A stretch of DNA of 64,000 bases, taken from contig NZ_VIRG01000066.1 in assembly GCF_008107695.1 (NCBI RefSeq), forward strand, positions 186,001 to 250,000. The letters run 5' to 3'. The DNA is from Stappia sp. BW2. Its GTDB lineage: Bacteria; Pseudomonadota; Alphaproteobacteria; Rhizobiales; Stappiaceae. How positions within the stretch are numbered: the stretch's first letter is position 1; each line of letters opens with the position of its first letter. The notes under the pieces are model-generated. The model was not told the DNA's origin. It made no database searches and worked only from the letters and a program-made list of their open reading frames with translations. Position numbers and translations under genes: made by a program. Positions 8,841 to 17,317 of the stretch are shown piece by piece.

Positions 8841-9075
8841 GGGGCTTCCTCCGGCAAGATGGATATTTCCTCCATCATGTCGGATTTTTGTTCGCAATAA
8901 AAGATTCAATTTCCAGTATCACGGATTTTTGCAGCCACCCATCCGCAAGAAACAGGCGGTTGAATCAACCTTTTCGGTCAGGAAGATTGCACAGGTGCAA
9001 ACGCATGGCTATGACACCCGCCATACGGAAACCAGCATTACGCAAGGCAGAACCGGCGCATGCGGTACGCCACCC

Positions 9076-9636
9076 TCAGAATTTCACCACCATCAGGATC
9101 GCCCGCGCTGGACCGCCCACGGAAGCGATGCAATGGGGCACGTCCGCCGCGTAACGGGCCGTATCGCCCTTGCCGATGATGCCTTTGGCCACGCCGGAGG
9201 TAACTTCCAGCTGGCCGTCTTCGGCTATCAGTTGTTCCCGCGTTCCGCGCTCGTGCGGCTTGCTTTCAAGCTTGCCGCCTTCGGTGAAGATCAGTTCATA
9301 GATTTCGAACCGGCCCGCGTCCTGCGGTGGCGACAGTATCCGGATCCTGCAACCGTCTCCGGCCCTGTCGAGCGCAGGGGTCTGGTGTTCGTGCACGATC
9401 TCGACCCGGTCCTCTGCAGTTTCCTCCCCCAGCAGACCGGCGAAATCGACATTCAGGGCTCTGGTAAGATTGAGCAGGGTCGCGACAGTCGGGTTGGATT
9501 CTCCGCGCTCGATCTGGCTAACCATGGAGCGGGAAACACCCGAGAGTTTTTCAACCGCCTCCAGCGACAGGCCCTGGGCACGCCGCGCCTTCTTGAGGCG
9601 GGCTGGCAAGCGGGAAAGAATGTCCGAATCTGTCAT
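9076..9636 (-). CDS. XRE-family regulator with C-terminal cupin domain
   Basis: The 186-residue protein has an N-terminal XRE helix-turn-helix (about residues 10-70: RARRAQGLSLEAVEKLSGVSRSMVSQIERGESNPT would span it) and a C-terminal cupin domain (about 105-186) that could bind a small effector. Such regulators often control amino acid or amine use. It sits upstream of kbl-tdh on the same strand with a gap of 235 bases, and divergently from fhs with a gap of 426 bases. Control of threonine/glycine one-carbon genes is plausible but not shown. A second regulator of this type lies at 43954-44628. Confidence 0.85.
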   Translation of the reverse strand: MTDSDILSRLPARLKKARRAQGLSLEAVEKLSGVSRSMVSQIERGESNPTVATLLNLTRALNVDFAGLLGEETAEDRVEIVHEHQTPALDRAGDGCRIRILSPPQDAGRFEIYELIFTEGGKLESKPHERGTREQLIAEDGQLEVTSGVAKGIIGKGDTARYAADVPHCIASVGGPARAILMVVKF

Positions 9637-10062
9637 GACGGAACTAAAATCCGTTTCGCCAGATATTGCAATTTTCTTTTCCTGTCATCCGACTTGACGA
9701 GCCGCATAAGCGTCGCTTCGGCCAGTTCAAATCAGCCACACTTATTACCCTGATCAGGCCTGCGATGACGGAACTCGTCTTCGGTGCCAATTTTGCTCTC
9801 CTTGCAAGGCGGCCCTCGCACACCTGCTGTCATTCGCTACGACTTATCGACCTCCTACCGGCGGTTCTGACCATGCTTCTTTTTCCGGGAACCGTGCTGC
9901 TCCCCAACGCCGAACGGGCCGCCGTCGCTTCCGGAGCGCATCCTGTCGCTTTCGGAACATTTGCTGCACTGCGCCCTCCCATAGCGTTTCCGCATAAGCT
10001 GGGGGCGGTCCATAACCGCATCCGGAAAACAAGAATTCGGAAACGCTTCGGAGAGAAACCCC
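9637..10062. other. Divergent intergenic region upstream of fhs
   Basis: This 426-base region separates the XRE-cupin gene (minus) from fhs (plus). It has short inverted repeats such as GCGGT-CCATA-ACCGC near 10005-10019, but no riboswitch that I can recognise and no convincing open frame. The fhs ribosome binding site, GGAGAG, is at its right end, about eight bases before the ATG. Confidence 0.5.
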
Positions 10063-11733
10063 ATGGCCAGCGATATTGAAATTGCCCGTGCAGCCAAAAT
10101 GAAACCTATTCAGGAAATCGGCAAAAGGCTGAATATTCCCGAAGACTCTCTCCTGCCCTATGGGCGCACCAAGGCCAAGATTTCCGCCGAGTACATTGCC
10201 AACCTGAACGGCCGCAAGAACGGCAAGCTCATTCTGGTGACGGCAATCAACCCGACCCCGGCCGGCGAAGGCAAGACAACCACGACGGTCGGTCTTGGCG
10301 ACGGTCTCAACAAGATCGGCAAGAACGCGATGATCTGCCTGCGCGAACCGTCGCTTGGCCCCTGCTTCGGCATGAAGGGCGGTGCAGCCGGCGGCGGCTA
10401 TGCGCAGGTCGTTCCCATGGAAGACATCAACCTGCATTTTACAGGCGATTTCCACGCCATCACCTCTGCGCACAATCTGCTCGCCGCCTTGATCGAAAAC
10501 CACATCTATTGGGGCAATGAACTGGGCATCGATATCCGCCGGGTGGTCTGGCGCCGGGTGATGGACATGAACGACCGGGCACTGCGCACTGTCGTCTGCT
10601 CCCTTGGCGGCATCGCCAACGGCTTCCCGCGGGAAGCAGGGTTCGACATTACGGTTGCCTCCGAAATCATGGCGATCCTGTGCCTGGCAACCGATCTGGA
10701 CGACCTGCAGAAACGGCTCGGGGACATCATCGTTGCTTATAGACGCGACCGGACGGCGATCACCGCGCGTGAACTGGAAGCGGACGGCGCCATGACAGTG
10801 CTTTTGAAAGAAGCGATGCAGCCGAACCTCGTGCAAACTCTGGAAAACAATCCTGCCTTTATCCACGGCGGCCCCTTCGCCAACATCGCACACGGCTGCA
10901 ACTCCGTGGTTGCCACCCAGACGGCCTTGAAGCTGGCCGACTATGTCGTGACGGAAGCAGGCTTTGGTGCCGATCTCGGTGCCGAGAAATTCTTCGACAT
11001 CAAATGCCGCAAGGCGGGACTAACCCCGGATGCCGTGGTGATCGTCGCGACCATCAAGGCTTTGAAAATGAACGGCGGCGTTGCCAAGGAAGACCTCGGC
11101 ACCGAAAACGTCCAGGCCGTCAAAAAGGGCTGCGCCAACCTTGGCCGCCACATCGAGAACATCAAGCAATTCGGCGTTCCTGCGGTCATTGCCATCAACC
11201 ACTTCACGGCAGATACGGACGCGGAAGTTCAGGCGGTAAAGGATTACTGCGCCGAGTATCGCGTCGATGCGATCCTGGCGACCCATTGGGCCAACGGTTC
11301 AGCCGGTACGGAAGAGCTTGCCACCCGAGTGGCGGAACTGGCGGAAAGCGGCGGCGCCCAGTTCGCACCGCTTTACGACGACAGCCTGTCCCTGTTTGAG
11401 AAGATCGAATCCGTCGCGAAGCGCATTTACCGGGCAGACGAAGTGCTGGCGGACAAGTCGGTGCGCGACCAGCTCAAACGCTGGGAAGCGGACGGCTTCG
11501 GCCATCTGCCCGTCTGCATGGCCAAGACCCAGTATTCCTTTACCACCGACCCGCAGCTTCGCGGAGCCCCGACCGGCCACAGCCTGCCTGTCCGCGAAGT
11601 CCGTCTGTCGGCAGGGGCCGGTTTCATCGTGGTGATCTGCGGAGAAATCATGACCATGCCGGGCTTGCCACGCGTGCCGTCGGCCAACCACATCAAGCTG
11701 GACGACAACGGCCAGATCGAAGGCCTGTTCTGA
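10063..11733 (+). CDS. fhs: Formate--tetrahydrofolate ligase
   Basis: The 556-residue enzyme joins formate to tetrahydrofolate with ATP, giving 10-formyl-THF, the entry point for formate into the folate pool. Length and motifs match the family: the P-loop [20 protein letters not shown] at about residues 65-84, [21 protein letters not shown], the [14 protein letters not shown] segment and the C-terminal [23 protein letters not shown] ribosome binding site precedes the ATG and a strong intrinsic terminator follows. Its place between threonine-to-glycine genes and the corrinoid methyl-transfer cluster suggests a shared role in one-carbon supply. Confidence 0.97.
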   Translation: MASDIEIARAAKMKPIQEIGKRLNIPEDSLLPYGRTKAKISAEYIANLNGRKNGKLILVTAINPTPAGEGKTTTTVGLGDGLNKIGKNAMICLREPSLGPCFGMKGGAAGGGYAQVVPMEDINLHFTGDFHAITSAHNLLAALIENHIYWGNELGIDIRRVVWRRVMDMNDRALRTVVCSLGGIANGFPREAGFDITVASEIMAILCLATDLDDLQKRLGDIIVAYRRDRTAITARELEADGAMTVLLKEAMQPNLVQTLENNPAFIHGGPFANIAHGCNSVVATQTALKLADYVVTEAGFGADLGAEKFFDIKCRKAGLTPDAVVIVATIKALKMNGGVAKEDLGTENVQAVKKGCANLGRHIENIKQFGVPAVIAINHFTADTDAEVQAVKDYCAEYRVDAILATHWANGSAGTEELATRVAELAESGGAQFAPLYDDSLSLFEKIESVAKRIYRADEVLADKSVRDQLKRWEADGFGHLPVCMAKTQYSFTTDPQLRGAPTGHSLPVREVRLSAGAGFIVVICGEIMTMPGLPRVPSANHIKLDDNGQIEGLF

Positions 11734-11763
11734 TCCATCGCGAGCGATGTTTACCCTCAGGAC

Positions 11764-11791
11764 AAGGCGGGTCGAACGACCCGCCTTTTTC
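11764..11791 (+). terminator. Rho-independent terminator of fhs
   Basis: The arms AAGGCGGGTCG and CGACCCGCCTT form a stem directly followed by TTTTTCTT, 30 bases after the fhs stop codon. Confidence 0.85.
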
Positions 11792-12010
11792 TTGTGAATT
11801 TGCCTGTCGCGGCACCCCAGTCAAAGAAAACCAACAGCCCCTCGCTCCCCGTCATTGCTGAGCCCAATCCTGCAACCCATACCGTTCCATTGCCTCAGAC
11901 GGGAGCGTCACGTGCGGAAGCGAAGCGGTGCGAAAGCGAAGCGGTGTGGATGCCATGGTTGAGCCATGGCAGGACGAAGCGGATGGAGGTGTGGCTGGGA
12001 GTTTGCAGCA

Positions 12011-12520
12011 CTAGGCGCGGTGCTGGTTTCGTCCCAGCAAGACAAGTCCAGTTGCTGCCAGTAGGAGTGCGAGACCCGAAAAGACCGTCCGGGTCTGGTT
12101 CCACAGCTGCCACGGTTCGGAATAGGACCGCCAAAGCGTTGCCGCTTCCTTCAGGTCCTCCGGAACTGGTATCCCGGCAAGCTCCTGGTTCATCGGCACA
12201 TTGACCAGAATTGTCAGCGCCATACCGCCAAGGGCGTAGGTAAGGGCAGCCACAAAAAAGGACACTCCCGCTGCGCGCTGCGCCGCCACCAGGCTGATCA
12301 GCCCGGCAAGCGCTAGAACGAGGGGCGTGCCGAAGAAGGCCGGCGCGAAGGTCGCGTTTCGAACCGAGGCGTTCATCGCCTGCATCGCCGCAATCGCGAT
12401 CCTGGGATCAGCAGCATCAAGGCCCCACATCGTCGAGCAGATCCAGGCGTAAAAGAAACCGAAAATGGCCCCGGCAAACAGCACAGCCAGAAGACCGGTT
12501 CCAAGTGCAAGTCGATACAT
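12011..12520 (-). CDS. DUF1772 (anthrone-oxygenase-like) membrane protein
   Basis: The 169-residue protein has four likely membrane segments and the DUF1772 pattern, including the conserved LVNVPMNQEL and the C-terminal WQLWNQTRT. In fungi this fold includes anthrone oxygenases, but bacterial members are mostly uncharacterised integral membrane proteins. The ATG at 12520 was preferred because GGAGGG lies four bases upstream, whereas the longer frame runs into the operator. It is divergent from a TetR gene, with a nested palindrome between them, which suggests that the TetR protein represses it. Confidence 0.8.
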   Translation of the reverse strand: MYRLALGTGLLAVLFAGAIFGFFYAWICSTMWGLDAADPRIAIAAMQAMNASVRNATFAPAFFGTPLVLALAGLISLVAAQRAAGVSFFVAALTYALGGMALTILVNVPMNQELAGIPVPEDLKEAATLWRSYSEPWQLWNQTRTVFSGLALLLAATGLVLLGRNQHRA

Positions 12521-12531
12521 CCCACCCTCCA

Positions 12532-12583
12532 AAACCGTAATTATGTGTACGGATTGTAATTTCCGTAACATCAATTACGGTTT
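12532..12583. promoter_or_regulatory. Concentric double palindrome between DUF1772 and TetR genes
   Basis: The outer arms AAACCGTAATT (12532-12542) and AATTACGGTTT (12573-12583) are perfect 11-base complements. The inner arms TACGGA (12548-12553) and TCCGTA (12562-12567) share exactly the same centre, between 12557 and 12558. All four contain the core CCGTA or its complement, which suggests two overlapping half-site pairs for a TetR-family repressor. The element fills most of the 87-base divergent promoter region, a common place for autoregulation and control of the partner gene. Confidence 0.65.
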
Positions 12584-12607
12584 CAGGCAAGCAATGGAGA
12601 GACCGGC

Positions 12608-13225
12608 ATGCGGGCGGAAGCCAGAGAACGAAGAAAAACGGCCATTGAAACGGCAGCAATCGACCTGCTGTTGGCCGAAGGTTATGACAATATGTCGATG
12701 CTGGCGGTCGCCAGAAAAGCAAAGGCCTCCAATGAAACGCTTTACCGCTGGTATGGCGACAAGACCGGACTTTTCACAGCTCTGGTGGACCGCAACGCAG
12801 AAGACATCCGTGAGGCGCTGGAAAACTGTATCGGCAAAGCCTCCTCTCCGGACGAGGCGATGAAACGCTTCGGGCGAAGCTTGCTCCGCGTACTCACGAA
12901 TCCGGCCGCGATCGCTCTCAACCGCGCGGCGGCTGCCGACGCTACGGGTACGCTAGGAACAGCCCTGGCAAAAAGCGGCCGCAACGCCGTTCTGCCGCTC
13001 GTTTGCGATCTTGTCGCGCAAGTGCAGAACAAGGGATTTCTGGCAGACCTTGAGATGGCTGCTGCTGCCGAACTTTACCTGTCCCTTTTGATCGGGGATC
13101 TTCAAATTCGGCTGGTGACACGCGCCCTGCCACATGTGGCGGATACCGACATCGAGGCCCGCGCGGACAGCGCCTGGAATGCGGTTCGACTTCTTTCCGG
13201 TGGCAGTATCGCCACCGTCTCGTAA
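12608..13225 (+). CDS. TetR/AcrR family transcriptional regulator
   Basis: The 205-residue protein has the TetR N-terminal DNA-binding domain, with the recognition helix in SNETLYRWYGDKTGLFTALV at about residues 39-58, and an all-helical C-terminal ligand domain of normal length. The start ATG follows GGAGAG by about nine bases. It is divergent from the DUF1772 membrane protein gene, and a concentric palindrome lies in the shared promoter region. Repression of both genes is the simplest reading. The ligand is unknown. Confidence 0.88.
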   Translation: MRAEARERRKTAIETAAIDLLLAEGYDNMSMLAVARKAKASNETLYRWYGDKTGLFTALVDRNAEDIREALENCIGKASSPDEAMKRFGRSLLRVLTNPAAIALNRAAAADATGTLGTALAKSGRNAVLPLVCDLVAQVQNKGFLADLEMAAAAELYLSLLIGDLQIRLVTRALPHVADTDIEARADSAWNAVRLLSGGSIATVS

Positions 13226-13403
13226 GTTTAGACAGCTACAAACATTTCCCGTTGGCGTAGAAAATTGAAGTTGAATGGCCCGGCTCGATTTACCTGTCGC
13301 GTAAACGACTAGCCGTGTCGCTTTGGAGATATCGGCGAATCCGGCTTGAGGCATAAGCTTTTGCACTGAGTTGATGGCCTGTTGCGCCTTGCTGGAGCTG
13401 CCA

Positions 13404-14108
13404 ATGTCTGACGAAGACGATATCGATCTCGCCTCCCTTTCTGACGACGAACTTGTCGAGCAGATGCATGACGACCTTTACGACGGTCTTCAGGAAGAAA
13501 TCCTGGATGCCGTGAACATTCTTCTGGAACGCGGCTGGGCTCCCTACGACATCCTGACCAAGGCTCTGGTGGAAGGCATGCGGATCGTCGGCGTCGACTT
13601 CCGCGATGGCATCCTGTTCGTTCCCGAAGTGCTTCTTTCGGCCAACGCCATGAAGGCCGGCATGAGCATCCTGCGCCCGCTGCTGGCGGAGACCGGTGCA
13701 CCGAAGGTCGGCAAAATGGTCATCGGCACCGTGAAAGGCGACATCCACGACATCGGCAAGAACCTTGTCTCGATGATGATGGAAGGTGCCGGCTTCGAAG
13801 TGATCGACATTGGCATCAACAACCCTGTCGAAAACTATCTTGCGGCCATCGAAGAGCATCAGCCGGACATTCTCGGCATGTCGGCCCTTCTGACCACGAC
13901 GATGCCTTACATGAAGGTCGTGATCGACGAAATGAAGGCCAAGGGCATTCGCGACGATTATATCGTGCTCGTCGGCGGCGCACCGCTGAACGAGGAATTC
14001 GGTGAAGCTGTCGGAGCCGATGGTTATTGCCGCGACGCGGCCGTTGCTGTGGAAATGGCGAAAGACCTGATCGCTCGCCGCCACAACATGCTGGCCAACA
14101 AGGGCTGA
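13404..14108 (+). CDS. Corrinoid (B12-binding) methyl carrier protein
   Basis: The 234-residue protein has the two domains of corrinoid carrier proteins: a helical cap (about residues 12-95, ILDAVNILLERGWAPYDIL) and a B12-binding Rossmann domain (about 100-234). The lower-axial-ligand motif D-x-H-x-x-G is present as D113-I-H115-D-I-G118, with SALLTTTM and VGGAPL further on. It would shuttle a methyl group on cobalamin between methyltransferases. The ATG at 13404 was chosen because GGAG precedes it; an upstream alternative at 13371 lacks this. It opens a tightly spaced operon of six one-carbon genes. No substrate-specific methyltransferase partner is adjacent. Confidence 0.92.
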   Translation: MSDEDDIDLASLSDDELVEQMHDDLYDGLQEEILDAVNILLERGWAPYDILTKALVEGMRIVGVDFRDGILFVPEVLLSANAMKAGMSILRPLLAETGAPKVGKMVIGTVKGDIHDIGKNLVSMMMEGAGFEVIDIGINNPVENYLAAIEEHQPDILGMSALLTTTMPYMKVVIDEMKAKGIRDDYIVLVGGAPLNEEFGEAVGADGYCRDAAVAVEMAKDLIARRHNMLANKG

Positions 14109-14134
14109 CGGCAATGTTCAAGGAGGCTGCCGAA

Positions 14135-14782
14135 ATGCTGGTGGGCGAGCCTCTGTTTCCGATTGAGACGGATGGGAGCGCGGACGACAAGGTCGGCCGC
14201 GTTCTTGTTATTGCCTGCGGTGCCCTGGCGCGCGAGGTCATCGCCATTCGCGAGAAGAACAACCTCGACCACGTCGACATCACCTGCCTTCCGGCGAAGC
14301 TGCACAACACGCCGGACAAGATACCGGATGAAGTCCGCCGAACCATCCTGAAGAACGCGGACACCTACTCCGACATTCTGGTGGCCTATGGCGATTGCGG
14401 CACCGGCGGCCTGCTAGACAGGGTGCTGGAGGAAACCGGCGCGCGGCGCATCGAAGGCGCGCACTGCTACGCCTTTTTCACCGGCATTGAAGAATTCGAC
14501 CAGATGGAAGACGACCAGCTCGGCACATTCTATCTGACCGATTTCCTGGCCCGGCATTTCCAGACCATGGTCATCGAACCGCTGGGTCTCGACTGGCACC
14601 CGCACTTGAGGGACATGTATTTCGCCCATTACACCCGCGTTCTCTACCTGGCCCAGACTGATGACCCGGCCCTTGAGGATGCGGCACGGCGCGCTGCGGA
14701 CAGGCTGGGCCTGCCGTTTGAAATGCGACGAACGGGGTATGGATTGCTGCAGCCGTTTCTGGGCAAAGGCCGGGCGGATTGA
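14135..14782 (+). CDS. DUF1638 protein of the corrinoid methyl-transfer cluster
   Basis: The 215-residue protein belongs to DUF1638, a family found beside corrinoid protein and RamA-type genes. Conserved cysteine-containing segments are visible: VLVIACGALAREV near the start, YGDCGTGG in the middle and GAHCYAFF after it. The biochemical role is not known to me; an accessory role in corrinoid methyl transfer or activation is inferred from context. The ATG at 14135 has AAGGAG nine bases upstream. An ATG at 14114, seven codons earlier, has only a weak site and is the alternative start. The gene follows the corrinoid protein by 26 (or 5) bases. Confidence 0.82.
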   Translation: MLVGEPLFPIETDGSADDKVGRVLVIACGALAREVIAIREKNNLDHVDITCLPAKLHNTPDKIPDEVRRTILKNADTYSDILVAYGDCGTGGLLDRVLEETGARRIEGAHCYAFFTGIEEFDQMEDDQLGTFYLTDFLARHFQTMVIEPLGLDWHPHLRDMYFAHYTRVLYLAQTDDPALEDAARRAADRLGLPFEMRRTGYGLLQPFLGKGRAD

Positions 14783-14895
14783 GCGTCGCAAAATAGCCTT
14801 CGGACAAGTCGGTTTTTCACGTGCTGATGCCGCTATCAGGCGTCCTGGGCCAGCAAGCTTCCGGCAATGATGTTTCTCAGGAGGAAGTTCCGAGA

Positions 14896-15198
14896 ATGGC
14901 GCAGAAAATCATCGTTTATTGGCGGGACATCCCGGCACAGATCCTGGTGAAGCAGGGGCGTAAATCCGCCCGGCGGGAACTGCCTGCCATGTTCATGGAA
15001 GCCATCGACGCCTGCGCCATGCGGATCGGGGCGAAGGACAGCGACGCCTATATGGCGGAGTGGCGCCGGACCGACCCGGTTTCGGTGACGGACGATCTTG
15101 AAACGGAAGCGGACGCGGCCTTGACCGACCTGGTCTCTGCCTATCCGAAAGAGAGACTTAAAACCCTGCTTGAAAATGGAGGCTCGGAACATGACTGA
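14896..15198 (+). CDS. 'Virulence factor' family (PF13769) small protein
   Basis: The 100-residue protein matches a small conserved family whose database name, virulence factor, rests on an old annotation and says little about function. It begins MAQKIIVYWRDIPAQ and is charged and soluble, with no signal peptide or membrane segment. It is consistently placed in corrinoid methyl-transfer clusters of alphaproteobacteria, and here it lies between DUF1638 and the MTHFR-like gene. Its end overlaps the next gene by eight bases, so the two are probably translated together. A GGAGGAAG ribosome binding site lies about ten bases before the ATG. Confidence 0.78.
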   Translation: MAQKIIVYWRDIPAQILVKQGRKSARRELPAMFMEAIDACAMRIGAKDSDAYMAEWRRTDPVSVTDDLETEADAALTDLVSAYPKERLKTLLENGGSEHD

Positions 15199-16084
15199 TC
15201 AGCGCCTGTTGGCCAATGGGCGGCTTCCCGCCTCTACCGAAATGTCCCCCAGGCAGGTGGTCGAAAAGACCGAGCTTCTGCAGTTCATCCCCGCGGGCAC
15301 GCAGATTTATGTCACGGATCTGGGCAACTGCTCGGAAGACATGATCGTCGACGCAGCCCGCATCCTGCGCGACAACAAGCTGACCGCCGTTCCGCATATG
15401 GCGGCCCGCCGGTATGCAAGCCGCGAGGACTTCGAGCGCCGCATCACCCGGCTGACGCAGGAAGCAGGCGCCACCGAAGTTCTGGCCATTGCGGGCGAAG
15501 CCGAGAAAGCCGGTCCCCTCACCTCTTCTGTCGCTCTTCTGGAAACCGGTCTGTTCGACAAGCTCGGCATCAAGAAGATCGCCGTTGCCGGACACCCCGA
15601 AGGCGCACCGGACATCAAGCCGGACGTGATCAAAAGCTTCCTGCAACGCAAGCATGAACTTGCCCGCGAAAGCGATGCCGAGTTCCGCATCGTGACCCAG
15701 TTCGGGTTCGATCCGCATCGGGTCAGCCTGTGGCTGGACGAGTTGCGCGAATGGGGCAACGAATTCCCGGTGCATGTCGGTGTTGCTGGTCCGGCCAAGA
15801 TGACGACCCTTCTGAAATATGCCGCTTTTGCCGGTGTTGAAAACTCCTTCAACTTCCTGAAAAAGCGTGGCGGCGCCGTCGTCTCCATGCTGTCCGGCTA
15901 CGACCCGAACACGATGGTCGATCCGTTGGAGACCCGCGTCACCAGCCAGCCCGACACCCAATTGGCCCAGATTCACGCCTACCCCTTTGGCGGTATCCAG
16001 AAAACTGCTGAGTGGCTGATTAGCCGCGGGAGTTGGTCTTTTCAGACTTCGTCTTCAATCCTGACTGCCAATGAGAGCGCATAA
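15191..16084 (+). CDS. Methylenetetrahydrofolate reductase-like protein
   Basis: The 297-residue protein resembles the short MetF-type reductases encoded in corrinoid clusters. The N-terminal STEMSPRQ fits the place of the family's catalytic Glu, and VPHMAARRYASREDFERR and IAGEAEKAGP follow the beta-barrel pattern. It would interconvert methylene-THF and methyl-THF, linking the folate pool to the methyltransferase next door. The ATG at 15191 has GGAGG seven bases upstream. The stop codon directly abuts the start of the next gene with no spacer. It is divergent from canonical MetF, so the electron donor and the physiological direction are uncertain. Confidence 0.83.
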   Translation: MTDQRLLANGRLPASTEMSPRQVVEKTELLQFIPAGTQIYVTDLGNCSEDMIVDAARILRDNKLTAVPHMAARRYASREDFERRITRLTQEAGATEVLAIAGEAEKAGPLTSSVALLETGLFDKLGIKKIAVAGHPEGAPDIKPDVIKSFLQRKHELARESDAEFRIVTQFGFDPHRVSLWLDELREWGNEFPVHVGVAGPAKMTTLLKYAAFAGVENSFNFLKKRGGAVVSMLSGYDPNTMVDPLETRVTSQPDTQLAQIHAYPFGGIQKTAEWLISRGSWSFQTSSSILTANESA

Positions 16085-17041
16085 ATGACCCGCACTGTTG
16101 TCGCCTCCGCGACCAAGGAAATCATCATCGGTTTCGACCAGCCCTTCTGTGTGATCGGCGAGCGGATCAACCCGACCGGCCGCAAGAAGCTGGCGGCGGA
16201 AATGGCCGAAGGCAACTTCGAAACCGTCAAGGCCGACGCCCTGGCCCAGGTGGCCGCGGGCGCAACCATGCTCGACGTCAACGCCGGCGTGACCGCGGTC
16301 AATCCGAACGAGACCGAACCACCGCTGCTCGTGAAGACTATCGAGATTGTTCAAGAGCTTGTCGACGTTCCCTTGTCTATCGATTCATCCGTGACCGCCG
16401 CCATCGAGGCGGGGCTTGCGGTTGCCAAGGGCCGTCCGCTGGTCAACTCCGTGACCGGTGAAGAGGAAAAGCTGGAAGCGATCCTGCCGCTCATCAAGAA
16501 GTACAACGTGCCGGTTGTGGCGATCTCCAACGACGAGACCGGCATCTCGGAAGATCCGGACGTACGCTTTGAAGTGGCCAGGAAGATTGTCCAGCGCGCG
16601 GCCGACTACGGCATTCCCGCGCACGATATTGTCGTGGACCCGCTTGTGATGCCGATCGGTGCCATGGGCACAGCCGGTCAGCAGGTGTTCCGCCTGTTGC
16701 GCCGCTTGCGTGAGGAGCTGAAGGTCAACACCACCTGCGGCCTGTCCAACATTTCCTTTGGTCTGCCACATCGACATGGCATCAATGCAGGCTTCATTCC
16801 GATGGTCATCGGTGCCGGCATGACGTCTGCGATCATGAACCCATGCCGTCCGCAGGAAATGGAAGCCGTACGCGCTGCCAACGTGCTCAACGGTGCCGAT
16901 CCCAACTGCCAGGAATGGATCATGACCTACCGTGACCACCAGCCGGCAGCCCCCGGCGCAGTTGCGGCACCGTCCGAAGGCGGAGGCTCCTCAGGTGGGC
17001 GCCGCCGCGGCGGACGCGCAGCACGCCGGTCCGCAGGTTGA
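16085..17041 (+). CDS. Methyltetrahydrofolate:corrinoid protein methyltransferase
   Basis: The 318-residue protein has the pterin-binding TIM-barrel of AcsE, MtvA-type and MetH methyl-THF domains. Visible elements are GERINPTGRKKL, MLDVNAGV, LSIDSSV, NSVTGEEEK, SNDETGIS, DPLVMPIG and LSNISFGLPHRHGINAGF. It transfers a methyl group between methyl-THF and the corrinoid protein encoded by the first gene of the operon. The family core ends near residue 290. It is followed by a low-complexity tail rich in Gly, Ser and Arg (GGGSSGGRRRGGRAARRSAG) that is not part of the barrel. A GC-rich hairpin lies 87 bases downstream, before the reactivase gene. Confidence 0.92.
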   Translation: MTRTVVASATKEIIIGFDQPFCVIGERINPTGRKKLAAEMAEGNFETVKADALAQVAAGATMLDVNAGVTAVNPNETEPPLLVKTIEIVQELVDVPLSIDSSVTAAIEAGLAVAKGRPLVNSVTGEEEKLEAILPLIKKYNVPVVAISNDETGISEDPDVRFEVARKIVQRAADYGIPAHDIVVDPLVMPIGAMGTAGQQVFRLLRRLREELKVNTTCGLSNISFGLPHRHGINAGFIPMVIGAGMTSAIMNPCRPQEMEAVRAANVLNGADPNCQEWIMTYRDHQPAAPGAVAAPSEGGGSSGGRRRGGRAARRSAG

Positions 17042-17128
17042 GTTCCCAGACATAAAAGTTTGCGGTTCTTTCCCGTCTGCAAACGGGGTGGCTTTTCACC
17101 AATTTCAGGATGGGATCCCCACCCCAAT

Positions 17129-17155
17129 CCCCTCCCCGCAAGTGGGAGGGGTTTT
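17129..17155 (+). terminator. GC-rich hairpin with T-run inside the corrinoid cluster
   Basis: CCCCTCCC (17129-17136) pairs with GGGAGGGG (17144-17151) and is followed by TTTT. It lies in the 276-base gap between the methyltransferase and the reactivase genes and could lower transcription into the latter. The motif also resembles a dispersed alphaproteobacterial palindrome, so a repeat origin is possible. Confidence 0.5.
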
Positions 17156-17317
17156 GCGTGTCGTGGGAAACGTTTCAAACCGCTGGACCCGAAGTCGTCG
17201 TTAGGATGACTTCGTTGCGGCGGGTACAGCCCAAGTCCTCTTCCCTTTACCGGGGTGGAGCGGGTCGGGGGACATCCCCGCAGAGTTTTGAAAACCGGTA
17301 GTGACAGAACGCGAGCC

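Noticed and set aside
9637..10062. Possible tetrahydrofolate riboswitch before fhs
   Set aside because: I could not find the conserved loops or pairing of known THF-sensing RNAs; only short unrelated inverted repeats are visible.
11900..11990. Short direct repeat GCGAAGCGGTG and palindrome CCATGGTTGAGCCATGG after fhs
   Set aside because: The repeats are short and imperfectly arranged; they may be remnants of a dispersed element, but nothing supports a named feature.
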